Of a stretch of DNA of 64,000 nucleotides, positions 36,829-46,573 are shown in pieces. The notes beneath the pieces are model-generated. The model was not told the origin of the DNA. It did not search any database and saw only the letters and a list, made by a program, of their open reading frames with translations. Each line of letters begins with the position of its first letter. Within the stretch, counting starts at the first letter, position 1. Source of the stretch: Catalinimonas niigatensis (lineage in GTDB: Bacteria; Bacteroidota; Bacteroidia; Cytophagales; Cyclobacteriaceae); the NCBI RefSeq assembly GCF_030506285.1, contig NZ_CP119422.1:2232001-2296000 (forward strand). The letters are read 5' to 3'. A program made the position numbers and the translations under genes.

Positions 36829-38208
36829 TTACTTTTTCACTTTAGCCTGGTAAAGATCACTATTTTCCGATGACTGAGGCTCTTCTTCAAGACTGGGAGG
36901 GAAACCATTGTACAAACGCCATATCTCATACCAAAGAGGAACCTCATCAAGCATAATAAAACCATTAGCTCCTGATCCAACCCTTAATTGTTCAGGCCAG
37001 TCTCCATCATAATCAGGGTCTGGCTTAACCAAAACCCTGTATTTCCCTTGTTTAAGCTCGGTTTCTACATAATCAATAACTTCTATGGTGCCTCCAAAAG
37101 TACCGACTGCCACGCTGGGCCAACCGGAAAATTGCAGAGCAGGCCAGCCATCAAACTCAACACGTACATGCCTGCCCTCGGAAAGCATGGGAACATCCAT
37201 AGGTTTGACATACAATTCCACGGCGATATCGGGATCACTGGGCATAATAGTAACTACTCCCTCTCCTTCTTTAATGGTTTCACCTATACCTGTTTTCAGG
37301 GCCTTGACCACAAAGCCATCCTGTGGAGCAATGATATGGTACTGCTCAGCGCGTATTTTCATGTTAGCAAATTCATTTCGCAACTTGGCCAGACTTCCTG
37401 TGGCATCATACAAATCCGAACGGGTCATGCTCAGGTCAGACTCTGCCTTGCTGATTTTTTCCAGATAGTCTGCTTCTATAGAGCTGAGTTCAATGATCGC
37501 ATTGATTAGTTCATTTTTACTTGCCAAGAACTTATTTTCGCTGGAAATCAGCTTTGCCTGCGATTGCTGGAATTTTTGCTCCTTCATCTGCAATTCAGTC
37601 AGGGATTTCAATCCCTGATCAAACATAACTTTCTGACGTTCAAACTGATTTTTAGCAATGTCATAGTTAACTTTTTCTGCCTGATAGTCCATGCTATCGC
37701 TGGTCAGTTTAAGTTCTGATTGCTTCACCTTGTTTTGAGCCTGCTGTATCTTTAGGCCCAACCCTTCTTTCAGTGCTTTGACCTGACGCTCCAGCGCTTT
37801 TGCTTTTTGGTCTTTAGCTTCTATACTGTTTTCCTTAGCTTGTATCTGCTCCTGTAGGCGAGTTAGCAATTCAGGATCAAAAAATTTATCCTTAATTTCG
37901 GCAATGGTCAGGATAGTATCTCCTTTGTTCACCGCCTGCCCTTCTCTGATATACCATTCATTGATTCGGCCAGGAATGGCAGTTTCTATGGTTTGCGGAC
38001 GGTTTCGGGGAGAGAAAGCAGTGACTTCACCAGTAGCTACAATATTTTGCTGCCAGGGTAAAAAAAGCACTAAAAACAGGAAAATACCTATTCCGCCAAT
38101 CCACCTGGCCAGAATACGGCCTGCTCTGGGCGACTGCAGAACACGCATCGATTCCAGACTATAGTTTGTCTGCGATTGATAATTTTCTGATTTAAACAGA
38201 TTATCCAT
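36829..38208 (-). CDS. HlyD family periplasmic adaptor
   Basis: This 459-residue membrane-fusion protein has one N-terminal transmembrane helix (GGIGIFLFLVLFLPW near residue 40), a lipoyl/barrel-sandwich half (GRINEWYIREGQAVNKGDTI), and a long helical hairpin from about residue 120 to 280 rich in Gln/Lys. The second lipoyl half (HIIAPQDGFVVKALKTGIGETIKEG) and a beta-barrel domain follow. It bridges the inner-membrane ABC protein and the TolC channel. It lies 10 bases after the ABC gene. Confidence 0.92.
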   Translation of the reverse strand: MDNLFKSENYQSQTNYSLESMRVLQSPRAGRILARWIGGIGIFLFLVLFLPWQQNIVATGEVTAFSPRNRPQTIETAIPGRINEWYIREGQAVNKGDTILTIAEIKDKFFDPELLTRLQEQIQAKENSIEAKDQKAKALERQVKALKEGLGLKIQQAQNKVKQSELKLTSDSMDYQAEKVNYDIAKNQFERQKVMFDQGLKSLTELQMKEQKFQQSQAKLISSENKFLASKNELINAIIELSSIEADYLEKISKAESDLSMTRSDLYDATGSLAKLRNEFANMKIRAEQYHIIAPQDGFVVKALKTGIGETIKEGEGVVTIMPSDPDIAVELYVKPMDVPMLSEGRHVRVEFDGWPALQFSGWPSVAVGTFGGTIEVIDYVETELKQGKYRVLVKPDPDYDGDWPEQLRVGSGANGFIMLDEVPLWYEIWRLYNGFPPSLEEEPQSSENSDLYQAKVKK

Positions 38209-38218
38209 AAAGCTTACT

Positions 38219-40399
38219 TCAATCGTTAATCACTATATTTTGTAAATGATCATCCTTACTCAACTCATCATACTTTGCGTCTGAGACAATCTCACCATCC
38301 TTCATGATAAGCACTCGATCACAGTGTTTCATAATCAATGGATCATTAGAAACCAGTAATAAAGACCATTGGTGTGCTTCACTCGTGAGAAACCGAATGA
38401 GTTTCAATTTTTCAGTTCCTTCAAAAAAGTGAAAAAAATCATTCAGTATAATTACTTTAGGTTGCTTGGCAAGACAGCGTGCCAGAGTAAGCTTATGAGC
38501 AGTAGAAGTAGAAATATTTTTTCCTCCACTGATTATCTCTGTATGTAAACCGTCTTTCCACTGATTTACTTCATCATTTAAACCTACTTCTTCTATAGCC
38601 TTTACAGCTACACTATAATCGGCGTGTGCCTTTCCAAGGGTTACATTATCCAGCACTGAGCCATCAAAAATATCCTCCTGAGATACATTTTTGGCAATGT
38701 GGTCGCGAAGAGTACTTAAATCAAGGTCTCTCAATGAGAACTGATTGAATGTTACAGATCCTTCATAAGACTGATAAATACCATCTATGATATTTGCCAG
38801 AGTAGATTTTCCACTGCCATGATAGCCTGATATACAGACCTTCTCTCCTGCCTTAATGGTAAAATTAATATTCTTCAAAGCAGATTTCTTATTTCCAGGA
38901 TATACGTAGTTCAGATTCTTGACTTGGATATCTATACCATCTTTAAAATAATGCGCTGGTAATTTGATTCCTCCATTTTTTTCCAAAGGAAGGTCAGTCA
39001 CATGACCGATTTTATCTACTGCTGTCAGCATATCGTACACTGTATCCATGTTGAGGATGATCTTCTCAACGGCAGCCAGAATAAGGACGATGATAATTTC
39101 TGAAGCAACAAACTGCCCCAGCGTAATCTGACGGTCAATAACAAGCAGTGTACCCAGCACCAGCAAGCCTCCTACAATAAACGTTTTGAATAGTACAATA
39201 TAAGAAAACTGTTTGATCAAAACACTAAAGTGCTCTTTACGGTATTTCAGGTAATTATTGACATTAAAATCCGCTTTTTTCATGGGAAGGTTTGTCGTTC
39301 CGGCTACCTTGAATGAGGTAATGGTGCGCGCTAATTCTTCTAACCAGAAAGCAACTTTGTATTTGTATTTTGATTCTACAATGGAAGAACTTAACCCTTT
39401 GGGACCAGTAATGTAGAATATACCAATCAGGATAGTTATCAGCAATAAGCCAAAAACCACGAAGAAAGGATGATAAAAAGAAAGTAATAGCAGACAAAAG
39501 AAAATCTGTAGTACAGCGGTTGAAAGGTCAATCAGTAATTTAGGCAGGCCTTTCTGTATCGTCATAATATCGAAAAAGCGGTTTATCAGTTCCGGTGCAT
39601 GATAACGAAACAAAGATTCACTGTTTATTTTAGGAATGCGGTAGGCAAACTCAAAAGAAGCCTTGGCAAATACCCTGCGTTGTAATACTTCTACCATAGA
39701 AATTTGCATGATTTGCAAGCCTCCCGCTACCAGTATGCCTATGATGACCAGGCTGATGAGCAGCACCACTGAGTTGAACCACATTCCTCCGGATATGAAG
39801 CCTACAATAGCCTGTGTGCCCAGAGGCAAAGACAGGCTGATGATACCCACAGCTACCGCATAAACATAAACATATCCTATATCTCTTTTTTCTGTACTCA
39901 GCAGGTTCAGAAGACGTTTTAGAGGACTAGGATGTTCATGAGTACTTTCTTTACCATCATCCATCATACTTTGGTAAGGGAAAGCTGTCAAAAACACTAC
40001 TTGTCCCTGATTGTCTAGATAAAATGATGCTTTTTTTAAAGATTCTGCATCTTGCTCCTCACTACTATCTCCATCTGAAAATGCCTTAGCTTTCACTTTA
40101 TCTTTGTCCAGCCAAAACATGCAGGGCAACAAGCTATCCTTTTCACGGATAAAAAACAGTACGGGAAATTCCAGTTTATCCAGAAAAGCGTTTACTTGCT
40201 CAGGTACAATGGTATGGGGTATAAATACTAATCTGGTACGATTTCCTGCTTCGGTCAGGTCATAGATAAAGTCATTAAGTTCATCAGGTTTATAGAAGCG
40301 GATATTCTGATGTGCATCCACCTTAGAAAGGGGATCATATTCATGGTTTAGTACCTGCCCAAAACTGCTTATGATTTCCGGAAAAAGATTATTTTTCAT
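38219..40399 (-). CDS. type I secretion-like ABC transporter with degenerate nucleotide-binding domain
   Basis: This 726-residue protein has an N-terminal domain of about 170 residues without the catalytic motifs of C39 peptidases, a six-helix exporter membrane domain (about residues 175-455) and a C-terminal ABC domain. Walker A (GYHGSGKST, Lys531) and the Q-loop are intact. The signature aligned to LSGGQ reads ISTST (629-633). Walker B reads IILND, with Asn653 in place of the Mg-binding Asp and Asp654 in place of the catalytic Glu. The H-loop has Asn685 in place of His. It heads the operon with HlyD and TolC genes. ATP binding is plausible, but ordinary hydrolysis is doubtful. Some Bacteroidota relatives also have altered motifs, by recollection only. 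Confidence 0.88.
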   Translation of the reverse strand: MKNNLFPEIISSFGQVLNHEYDPLSKVDAHQNIRFYKPDELNDFIYDLTEAGNRTRLVFIPHTIVPEQVNAFLDKLEFPVLFFIREKDSLLPCMFWLDKDKVKAKAFSDGDSSEEQDAESLKKASFYLDNQGQVVFLTAFPYQSMMDDGKESTHEHPSPLKRLLNLLSTEKRDIGYVYVYAVAVGIISLSLPLGTQAIVGFISGGMWFNSVVLLISLVIIGILVAGGLQIMQISMVEVLQRRVFAKASFEFAYRIPKINSESLFRYHAPELINRFFDIMTIQKGLPKLLIDLSTAVLQIFFCLLLLSFYHPFFVVFGLLLITILIGIFYITGPKGLSSSIVESKYKYKVAFWLEELARTITSFKVAGTTNLPMKKADFNVNNYLKYRKEHFSVLIKQFSYIVLFKTFIVGGLLVLGTLLVIDRQITLGQFVASEIIIVLILAAVEKIILNMDTVYDMLTAVDKIGHVTDLPLEKNGGIKLPAHYFKDGIDIQVKNLNYVYPGNKKSALKNINFTIKAGEKVCISGYHGSGKSTLANIIDGIYQSYEGSVTFNQFSLRDLDLSTLRDHIAKNVSQEDIFDGSVLDNVTLGKAHADYSVAVKAIEEVGLNDEVNQWKDGLHTEIISGGKNISTSTAHKLTLARCLAKQPKVIILNDFFHFFEGTEKLKLIRFLTSEAHQWSLLLVSNDPLIMKHCDRVLIMKDGEIVSDAKYDELSKDDHLQNIVIND

Positions 40400-40495
40400 T
40401 GTTTATCAACAATATAGAAGTAATACTATCATTTACGGTAGCATTGTATTTATGTTGGCTGTTCGTCTAACATTTTAAAAAAAAATCTTCACAAA

Positions 40496-40525
40496 AAAAG
40501 GCTTGTACAGGAGTACAAGCCTTTT
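40496..40525 (-). terminator. terminator of the FKBP gene
   Basis: A perfect 13-base-pair hairpin, with arm AAAAGGCTTGTAC (40496-40508), loop AGGA and arm GTACAAGCCTTTT, lies 20 bases after the FKBP stop. It ends in T-runs on both strands, so it can also act in the other direction. It isolates the FKBP gene from the ABC operon. Confidence 0.9.
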
Positions 40526-40545
40526 CAAAAATATAAATAATTTAT

Positions 40546-40977
40546 TTATTTGATCTCCAGAAGTTCAATCTCAAACACCAGATCTTTACCAGCCAAAGGG
40601 TGATTTGCATCAAGCGTGATGCTTTCTTCGGATACTTTAGCAATAGTTACCGGGATAGATTGTCCATCTTTTTGCTGTACTGCCAGACGCTGTCCAACTT
40701 CAGGAGTTATATTTTCAGGAACATCCTTTTTGGGTACTTCCAAAATCATATCTTCTCTCACTTCCCCATAGGCTTCACCTACAGGAATATCGGCTACTGT
40801 AGAATCACCTACTTTCATACCATCCACGGCTTTTTCAAAACCAGCAATCATATTACCCTGGCCGAGAGTAAATTCCAATGGTTCGTTACGCTGTAGGGAA
40901 GAATCAAAGACAGTACCGTCTTTTAACTTACCTGTATAATGTACTTTTACTGTGTTTCCGTTTTTAGCAACAGTCAT
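40546..40977 (-). CDS. FKBP-type peptidyl-prolyl isomerase (SlyD-like)
   Basis: This 143-residue protein has the SlyD-type FKBP layout: VKVHYTGKLKDGTVFDSS at the start, GMKVGDSTVADIPVGEAYGE in the flap region, and LDANHPLAGKDLVFEIELLEI at the end. It catalyses proline isomerisation and can act as a folding chaperone. It lacks the His-rich metal-binding tail of E. coli SlyD. There is no signal peptide, so it is cytoplasmic. It is probably monocistronic, with its own -7 box and terminator. Confidence 0.95.
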   Translation of the reverse strand: MTVAKNGNTVKVHYTGKLKDGTVFDSSLQRNEPLEFTLGQGNMIAGFEKAVDGMKVGDSTVADIPVGEAYGEVREDMILEVPKKDVPENITPEVGQRLAVQQKDGQSIPVTIAKVSEESITLDANHPLAGKDLVFEIELLEIK

Positions 40978-41042
40978 AAAAAGGATATTTATGTAAATTT
41001 ATACTCAAAAATTCAGACAATACGCCTGAGTGAATTAAATCA

Positions 41043-41050
41043 CAAATGTA
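41043..41050 (-). promoter_or_regulatory. -7 box TACATTTG for the FKBP gene
   Basis: TACATTTG on the minus strand is a perfect TAnnTTTG match, with TTTC 20 bases upstream as a possible -33 element. The leader to the FKBP ATG would be about 60 bases. Confidence 0.55.
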
Positions 41051-41278
41051 CGAAAAATTAGCCCTCCATTGAAATTAAGCAGGCTTAACTTCGATAAATA
41101 CAACTATAGTTACAACTTGCGATAAGTATATTACAATTCTAAAAGTTGTATCCTACATCACGAGCTTTTTTCTGTATTGATAATGCTGATTAGGGGTAGA
41201 AAGTTTTCTTTTTTTCTTAAAAACCACACCCCCGCTCCTAAGTTAGCGTTAATGCCTAAAGTAATTATTATACATCTG

Positions 41279-41286
41279 TATTTTTG
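41279..41286 (+). promoter_or_regulatory. -7 box TATTTTTG for the TonB receptor gene
   Basis: TATTTTTG matches TAnnTTTG perfectly, 33 bases before the ATG at 41320. No clear TTTG lies at 19-base spacing. Confidence 0.5.
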
Positions 41287-41319
41287 CAGCAGACCACCAC
41301 ATCGTAAGTAAAAGGCTAC

Positions 41320-43719
41320 ATGAAAAAAATTTACTGCATAGCCCTATTGGGTATCCTCTCAGGTTTAATATCTCATCAACTTTATGCTCAAAGCCAGTAT
41401 ACCATTAGTGGGTATGTGAAAGATGCCAGCAATGGAGAAGCGCTCATCGGAGCAACTGTGTCTCTGGGAGAAAAGCCCGGCACTGGTACTGTAACCAATG
41501 TCTATGGATTTTATTCGTTGACCCTCCCTCAAGATAACTATACAATCAATTATTCCTATCTCGGCTATCAGCCAAATAATATTAAATTTCTGCTTCAATC
41601 CGATACCACCATCAACGTAGAGCTGGGCAACCAGGAAGTAGAATTACAGGAAGTCATCATCTCAGCCGACCGTCCGGAGGATAATTTTCAGGATGTAAAG
41701 ATGAGTCGGGAAGAACTGAAAATTGAAAAAATAAAATCATTACCTGCACTCTTCGGAGAAGTAGATGTACTAAGAACTGTCCAACTGCTACCAGGAGTAC
41801 AATCCGCAGGCGAAGGTACCACCGGTTTATTTGTGCGGGGAGGATCTGCCGATCAGAATCTCGTCCTCTTGGATGAAGCTACAGTATTCAACCCGTCACA
41901 CTTTCTGGGTTTCTTTTCAGTATTTAATCCTGATGCTATCAAAAATCTGGAGATCTATAAGGGAGGCATTCCTGCTCGTTTTGGAGGTCGTTTGTCTTCC
42001 ATTCTGGATATTCAGATGAAAGAAGGAAACAACAAAAGATTCAACGTTTCCGGAGGAATAGGGTCTATTTCCAGTCGCCTGACGGTTGAAGGGCCAATCA
42101 AAAAGAATCAGTCTTCATTCATCTTATCAGGAAGAAGGACCTATGCTGACTTGTTTCTCAAACTATCCGGTGACGAAGCCATCCGAAACAACACGCTTTA
42201 TTTTTATGATTTTAATGCCAAAGCAAATTACCAATTCAACAACAGGCATAAGCTTTTTGTGTCGGGATATTTTGGAAGAGACCGTTTTGGTATCGCAGAT
42301 GAATTTGGACTGAACTGGGGCAACGCTACCGCTACTACCCGATGGAATTACCTGATCTCAGATCAGCTTTTTTTGAATACTACATTTATCTACAGCAATT
42401 TTGACTATGGTTTTGACATAGATACAGAAGTTGCAGAATTTACCTGGAAGTCAAAACTGAGGGAATTGAGCGGTAAAATGGATTTTAATTTTTTTCCTAA
42501 CCCAAAAAATTCAGTTGACTTTGGCTATCATGTTCATCTGCATAAATTTGCTCCCCCCAGCATCATTCCATCCGGCGATACCAACTTTGCCCCACTGATA
42601 CTGGATGATAAATTTGCGTTGGAACAGGCATTGTATGTGAGCAACCAACAGCAAGTCAGTGAGCGGATTTCGTTGGAGTATGGCTTAAGGTATTCTGTTT
42701 TTCAGCAGGTTGGCCCCGGCACGGTATTCCTGTATGAAGAAGGACAGCCTCTGTCTGACGAAACCATCGTAGATACAGAAGAATTTACGAGTGGAGAAAG
42801 TATCAAACTCTACCACGGCATAGAGCCTCGCTTTTCAGCCCGCTATCTGATTACTGGAAACAGTTCCTTCAAAACTTCTTATAACCGGATGAGACAGTAC
42901 TTGCAGGTGGCTTCCAATGCTACTGCCGGCCTGCCTATTGACCGCTGGATTCCTGCTGATCGCTATGTAAAACCTTTGATCGGCGATCAGATTGCCGCAG
43001 GATACTTCCACAACTTTGCCAGCAATACGCTGGAAGCTTCCGTAGAAGTGTATTATAAGTGGATGCAAAATGTCATTGACTTTAAATCCGGATCAGATAT
43101 TCTATTGAACAACAATATTGAAACTGAAATTTCTGCTGGCAGAGGCTGGGCTTATGGTGCAGAGTTCTTACTCAGAAAAAATGTAGGAAAGACTACCGGA
43201 TGGATAAGTTACACACTCTCCCGTACCCGTAGGCAAATTGATGGCATCAATGGCGGAAGAGCTTATAATGCCCGTTATGACCGTGTACATGACATTTCAC
43301 TGGTGGCATCACATCAGCTCAACCCCAGGCTGGTGCTTTCCGGAACCTGGGTATATTCAACCGGACTGGCAGTATCTCTGCCTTCAGGCCGTTATCCATT
43401 GGATGGGCAATCAGTACCTTATTACGACCCAAATGGGCGCAATGCCTACAGAATGCCTGATTTTCATCGCCTGGATTTGTCTGTAGTGCTGGAAGGAAAG
43501 AAAAAAGAAGGGCGACGCTGGAATAGCAGCTGGAGTTTTTCAGTATATAACGCTTACGCTCAGAAAAACCCTTTTGTCATTACCTTTGAAAATGTTTATA
43601 ACGAAGATCCGGACTTTGATCTGAACGGCGATGAGCCTGTTGAAACTGTACGGCCAGCAGCCATCAAAACTTATTTATTCAGCATCATCCCTTCGGTCAC
43701 TTATAATTTCAAATTTTAA
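41320..43719 (+). CDS. TonB-dependent receptor with N-terminal carboxypeptidase-like domain
   Basis: This 799-residue outer-membrane receptor has a signal peptide (cleaved near LYAQ), an Ig-like regulatory domain at about residues 25-105 (YTISGYVKDASNGEALIGATVSLG), a plug domain (VRGGSADQNLVLLDEATVFNP near residue 170), and a 22-strand barrel ending in an aromatic residue (YNFKF). It imports a substrate with energy from TonB. It is followed after 2 bases by a DUF4249 lipoprotein gene, a common Bacteroidota pair. No SusD gene is present. The substrate is unknown; peptide or metal ligands are possible. Confidence 0.93.
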   Translation: MKKIYCIALLGILSGLISHQLYAQSQYTISGYVKDASNGEALIGATVSLGEKPGTGTVTNVYGFYSLTLPQDNYTINYSYLGYQPNNIKFLLQSDTTINVELGNQEVELQEVIISADRPEDNFQDVKMSREELKIEKIKSLPALFGEVDVLRTVQLLPGVQSAGEGTTGLFVRGGSADQNLVLLDEATVFNPSHFLGFFSVFNPDAIKNLEIYKGGIPARFGGRLSSILDIQMKEGNNKRFNVSGGIGSISSRLTVEGPIKKNQSSFILSGRRTYADLFLKLSGDEAIRNNTLYFYDFNAKANYQFNNRHKLFVSGYFGRDRFGIADEFGLNWGNATATTRWNYLISDQLFLNTTFIYSNFDYGFDIDTEVAEFTWKSKLRELSGKMDFNFFPNPKNSVDFGYHVHLHKFAPPSIIPSGDTNFAPLILDDKFALEQALYVSNQQQVSERISLEYGLRYSVFQQVGPGTVFLYEEGQPLSDETIVDTEEFTSGESIKLYHGIEPRFSARYLITGNSSFKTSYNRMRQYLQVASNATAGLPIDRWIPADRYVKPLIGDQIAAGYFHNFASNTLEASVEVYYKWMQNVIDFKSGSDILLNNNIETEISAGRGWAYGAEFLLRKNVGKTTGWISYTLSRTRRQIDGINGGRAYNARYDRVHDISLVASHQLNPRLVLSGTWVYSTGLAVSLPSGRYPLDGQSVPYYDPNGRNAYRMPDFHRLDLSVVLEGKKKEGRRWNSSWSFSVYNAYAQKNPFVITFENVYNEDPDFDLNGDEPVETVRPAAIKTYLFSIIPSVTYNFKF

Positions 43720-43721
43720 GT

Positions 43722-44594
43722 ATGAAAAGTATCATGAGAAGTATTGTAGTGTACCTTTCAGTAATCGTCATAGCCAGTGTACTAGGCGCCTGTCGTGAAG
43801 TCATAGATTTTGAATTACCTGTCGATCAGCCACAGCTGGTTATAGAAGGAAGCATGACCTACTGGGCTGATGATGCACAAAGAAATGAGGTGCGGGTTAT
43901 CGTCTCCACTTCCGGTAACTACTATAATGAAGACGGTTTTAACCCGGTGACTGAAGCGAGCTTACAAGTGGATGACCTCACTAACGGAAATACCTATGAT
44001 ATCCCTCAGATAGAAGATGAACCCGGCCTGTACCGCAACACTAGTGTGCCAATGGAACTGGGAAATTCTTATCGGCTGAGGGTGATGTATGAAGGCAATG
44101 AATATGAATCCACCAGTGCTATACTACCCGTGGCAGAACTGGATTCCTTTTCTTACCGCTATCGTGAAGAGACTGCTTTTTTGGACGAAGGATACTATTT
44201 TTTCTTTAGCGGAAGAACACCCAAAGAAAGAGGAACTAATTACTACCGCTTCAAGATTTATGAGGACGATTCACTTTATGACGATAGAGGAGATTACCTG
44301 ATTCAGAGTGATGAGTTCTTACGGGCTAAAATAGATACGTTACAACTGGCGAATTATGCCTTTGAAGTCGGAGATTCAGTAAGAATAGAGATGTATAGCC
44401 TGGATAAAGATATGTTTAGATACTACAATGAGTTGGTGGAGCTGTTATTTAATGATGGCGGACTTTTTAGTTCTCCACCTCGTAACCCTACTACCAACAT
44501 TATCAATACAACCAATCCTGATAATCCCTCTTTAGGTTTTTTCCAGGTATCATCAGCTTTAGGAGGCGGTGCTACAATCGAAGAAAGAGAGTAG
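43722..44594 (+). CDS. DUF4249 family lipoprotein
   Basis: This 290-residue lipoprotein has a lipobox VLGAC (Cys24) and the DUF4249 pattern: QLVIEGSMTYWADDAQRNEVRVIVSTSGNYYNE, then the TNYYRFKIYEDD region. These proteins are encoded just after TonB-dependent receptors and probably sit on the outer membrane beside them. The gene starts 2 bases after the receptor stop, so they form one operon. The function is unproven. By position it may take the role that SusD plays elsewhere. Confidence 0.88.
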   Translation: MKSIMRSIVVYLSVIVIASVLGACREVIDFELPVDQPQLVIEGSMTYWADDAQRNEVRVIVSTSGNYYNEDGFNPVTEASLQVDDLTNGNTYDIPQIEDEPGLYRNTSVPMELGNSYRLRVMYEGNEYESTSAILPVAELDSFSYRYREETAFLDEGYYFFFSGRTPKERGTNYYRFKIYEDDSLYDDRGDYLIQSDEFLRAKIDTLQLANYAFEVGDSVRIEMYSLDKDMFRYYNELVELLFNDGGLFSSPPRNPTTNIINTTNPDNPSLGFFQVSSALGGGATIEERE

Positions 44595-44650
44595 AATTTG
44601 AAATCAATTTGCATTTGATTACTTTTTGTACTCGTCAATATTGATTTTCA

Positions 44651-46573
44651 ATGTCTGCTAAAGGAATTCTGAAACGGTACTGGGGCTATGATCATTTCCG
44701 TCCTATGCAGGAGGAGATCATAGAAAGCATTCTCTCAGGGCATGATACCCTTGCGCTCTTACCCACTGGAGGAGGCAAAAGCATTTGTTTTCAGGTGCCT
44801 GCCTTGATGCGGGAAGGTGTTTGCATTGTCATTTCTCCTCTGATTGCCCTGATGAAAGACCAGGTAGAGCAACTCCGGCAACGTAAAATTTCGGCAGTAG
44901 CGATCTATTCAGGCATGAGCCCAAGAGAGATTGACTTGCACCTTGATAACTGTGTGTATGGCAATGTGAAATTCTTATATGTTTCTCCGGAACGACTCAA
45001 AACAGAAATTTTCATAGAGAGAGCGAAGCGCATGCATATCGGAATCATCGCTGTAGATGAAGCCCATTGTATTTCTCAATGGGGCTATGATTTCCGCCCC
45101 CCCTATCTGGAAATTGCTGATTTTCGTTCGCTTTTTCCTGAAATCAATATCATTGCCCTAACAGCAACTGCTACCAAAGAGGTAAAGCAGGATATTCAGG
45201 ATAAGCTTTCGTTTAAAAATGCCAAGCTATTTCAGAAAAGTTTTGCCCGTGCTAATTTATCTTATGCTGTCCGCAAAGTAGAAAACAAAGAGCAAAAGCT
45301 ACTGGAGATCCTGCGCAACATACCAGGCACAGCCATAATTTATGCCAGAAGCAGAAAACGTACTCAGGCCATTGCACAATGGTTACAAAGGCAAAAAATC
45401 AATAGTGATTTTTATCACGCCGGTCTAAAGAATGAGGAACGTTCTAAAAAGCAGGAAAACTGGATCACTAACAAAACAAGAGTCATTGTAGCGACCAACG
45501 CTTTTGGAATGGGTATCGACAAACCTGATGTACGGGTGGTAGTGCACGTAGACTTGCCTGATAATCTGGAAGCCTATTATCAGGAGGCGGGACGTGCGGG
45601 AAGAGATGAAAAGAAAGCCTATGCGGTCATCCTATATGATCAGAATGATATCCATAATCTACAGCAAAGAGTTGAAGACACCCATCCTGATTTAAAATAT
45701 ATCCGCCAGGTATACCAGTCGTTAGCAAATTATTATCGCATCGCAGTAGGCAGCAGCAACATGGCCAGTTATGATTTTGACCTAAATGATTTTATCAAAA
45801 CCTATCATCTGAGCAGTACACAAGCCTATTATGCGCTCCAAAGGCTAGAAGAACATGGACTCATTCAGTTGAGTGAGGCATTTTTTGTTCCTTCAAAACT
45901 TCACATTCTCATTGATCATACCGAAATGTATAAATTTCAGGTGGCCAATGCCAGATTAGATCTCCTAACCAAAGCATTGCAAAGGTTATATGGCGGAGAG
46001 TCTTATGTCAATTTTATAAATATTTCAGAAAGCGAACTTGCCAAGCAATTGAAAATCCCCCAACAGGAGGTAAAAAAGCAGTTAAAATCTATGGCAGATA
46101 TGGACGTGATAGCTTACTACGAACAGAAAGACAAGCCCCAAATCACTTTCATGACTCCCCGATTTGATGCGGGTCATATTCCAATTTCTAACAAAGATCT
46201 TACTCTAAAAAAGTCTTTATATAAAGATAAAGTAGATGCTGTTGTACATTATACAGAGCACCAGCATCGGTGTAGAACGCAGTTACTTCTTGAGTACTTT
46301 GATGAAATCAGCTATGACTATTGTGGTGTATGTGATATATGCGTAGAAAAGAAGAAGCAACATTCCCAGAAAACGGAAAACATTACTCAAGAACAGTATA
46401 CAGAGTTGAATTCTCTCATCAAAAGCTACCTTACAGGTACTCCCACTGCTGCTGAAAAGCTAATATCTGACCTACAACCAAGTAATAAAGCCATCCTGAC
46501 AGATTGCATACGCATCATGCTTGATCAGGGAGAGCTGTATTATGATGGGCAAGGAAGACTAGCAGTGGATTAA
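44651..46573 (+). CDS. recQ: ATP-dependent DNA helicase RecQ
   Basis: RecQ is a 3'-5' helicase of recombinational repair. The 640-residue product has Walker A LLPTGGGKSICFQVP near residue 38, the DEAH box AVDEAHCISQWGYDFRPPYL, the arginine-finger motif QEAGRAGRDEKKAYA, and the RecQ zinc-binding module with four cysteines (HRCRTQLLLEYF, YCGVCDIC). The HRDC domain typical of E. coli RecQ is not evident; the short C-terminal tail matches other Bacteroidota copies. It converges on a small unknown gene 10 bases away. Confidence 0.93.
   Translation: MSAKGILKRYWGYDHFRPMQEEIIESILSGHDTLALLPTGGGKSICFQVPALMREGVCIVISPLIALMKDQVEQLRQRKISAVAIYSGMSPREIDLHLDNCVYGNVKFLYVSPERLKTEIFIERAKRMHIGIIAVDEAHCISQWGYDFRPPYLEIADFRSLFPEINIIALTATATKEVKQDIQDKLSFKNAKLFQKSFARANLSYAVRKVENKEQKLLEILRNIPGTAIIYARSRKRTQAIAQWLQRQKINSDFYHAGLKNEERSKKQENWITNKTRVIVATNAFGMGIDKPDVRVVVHVDLPDNLEAYYQEAGRAGRDEKKAYAVILYDQNDIHNLQQRVEDTHPDLKYIRQVYQSLANYYRIAVGSSNMASYDFDLNDFIKTYHLSSTQAYYALQRLEEHGLIQLSEAFFVPSKLHILIDHTEMYKFQVANARLDLLTKALQRLYGGESYVNFINISESELAKQLKIPQQEVKKQLKSMADMDVIAYYEQKDKPQITFMTPRFDAGHIPISNKDLTLKKSLYKDKVDAVVHYTEHQHRCRTQLLLEYFDEISYDYCGVCDICVEKKKQHSQKTENITQEQYTELNSLIKSYLTGTPTAAEKLISDLQPSNKAILTDCIRIMLDQGELYYDGQGRLAVD

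Larger units (their letters stand above)
40978..41319. other. intergenic region between FKBP and TonB receptor genes
   Basis: This 342-base gap separates two divergent genes. It holds a minus-strand TACATTTG box at 41050-41043 for the FKBP gene and a plus-strand TATTTTTG box at 41279-41286 for the receptor gene. The middle is A+T-rich with no coding potential that I could support. Short CAACT/AGTTG repeats near 41100-41150 are visible but are too weak to name. Confidence 0.5.

Noticed and set aside
35346-40399. A bacteriocin exporter with C39 leader peptidase
   Set aside because: The N-terminal domain of the ABC protein lacks the catalytic Cys and His motifs, and no double-glycine leader peptide gene is adjacent.
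41320-44594. A SusC/SusD polysaccharide utilisation pair
   Set aside because: The second gene is a DUF4249 lipoprotein, not SusD, and no glycoside hydrolase or sigma/anti-sigma genes are near.
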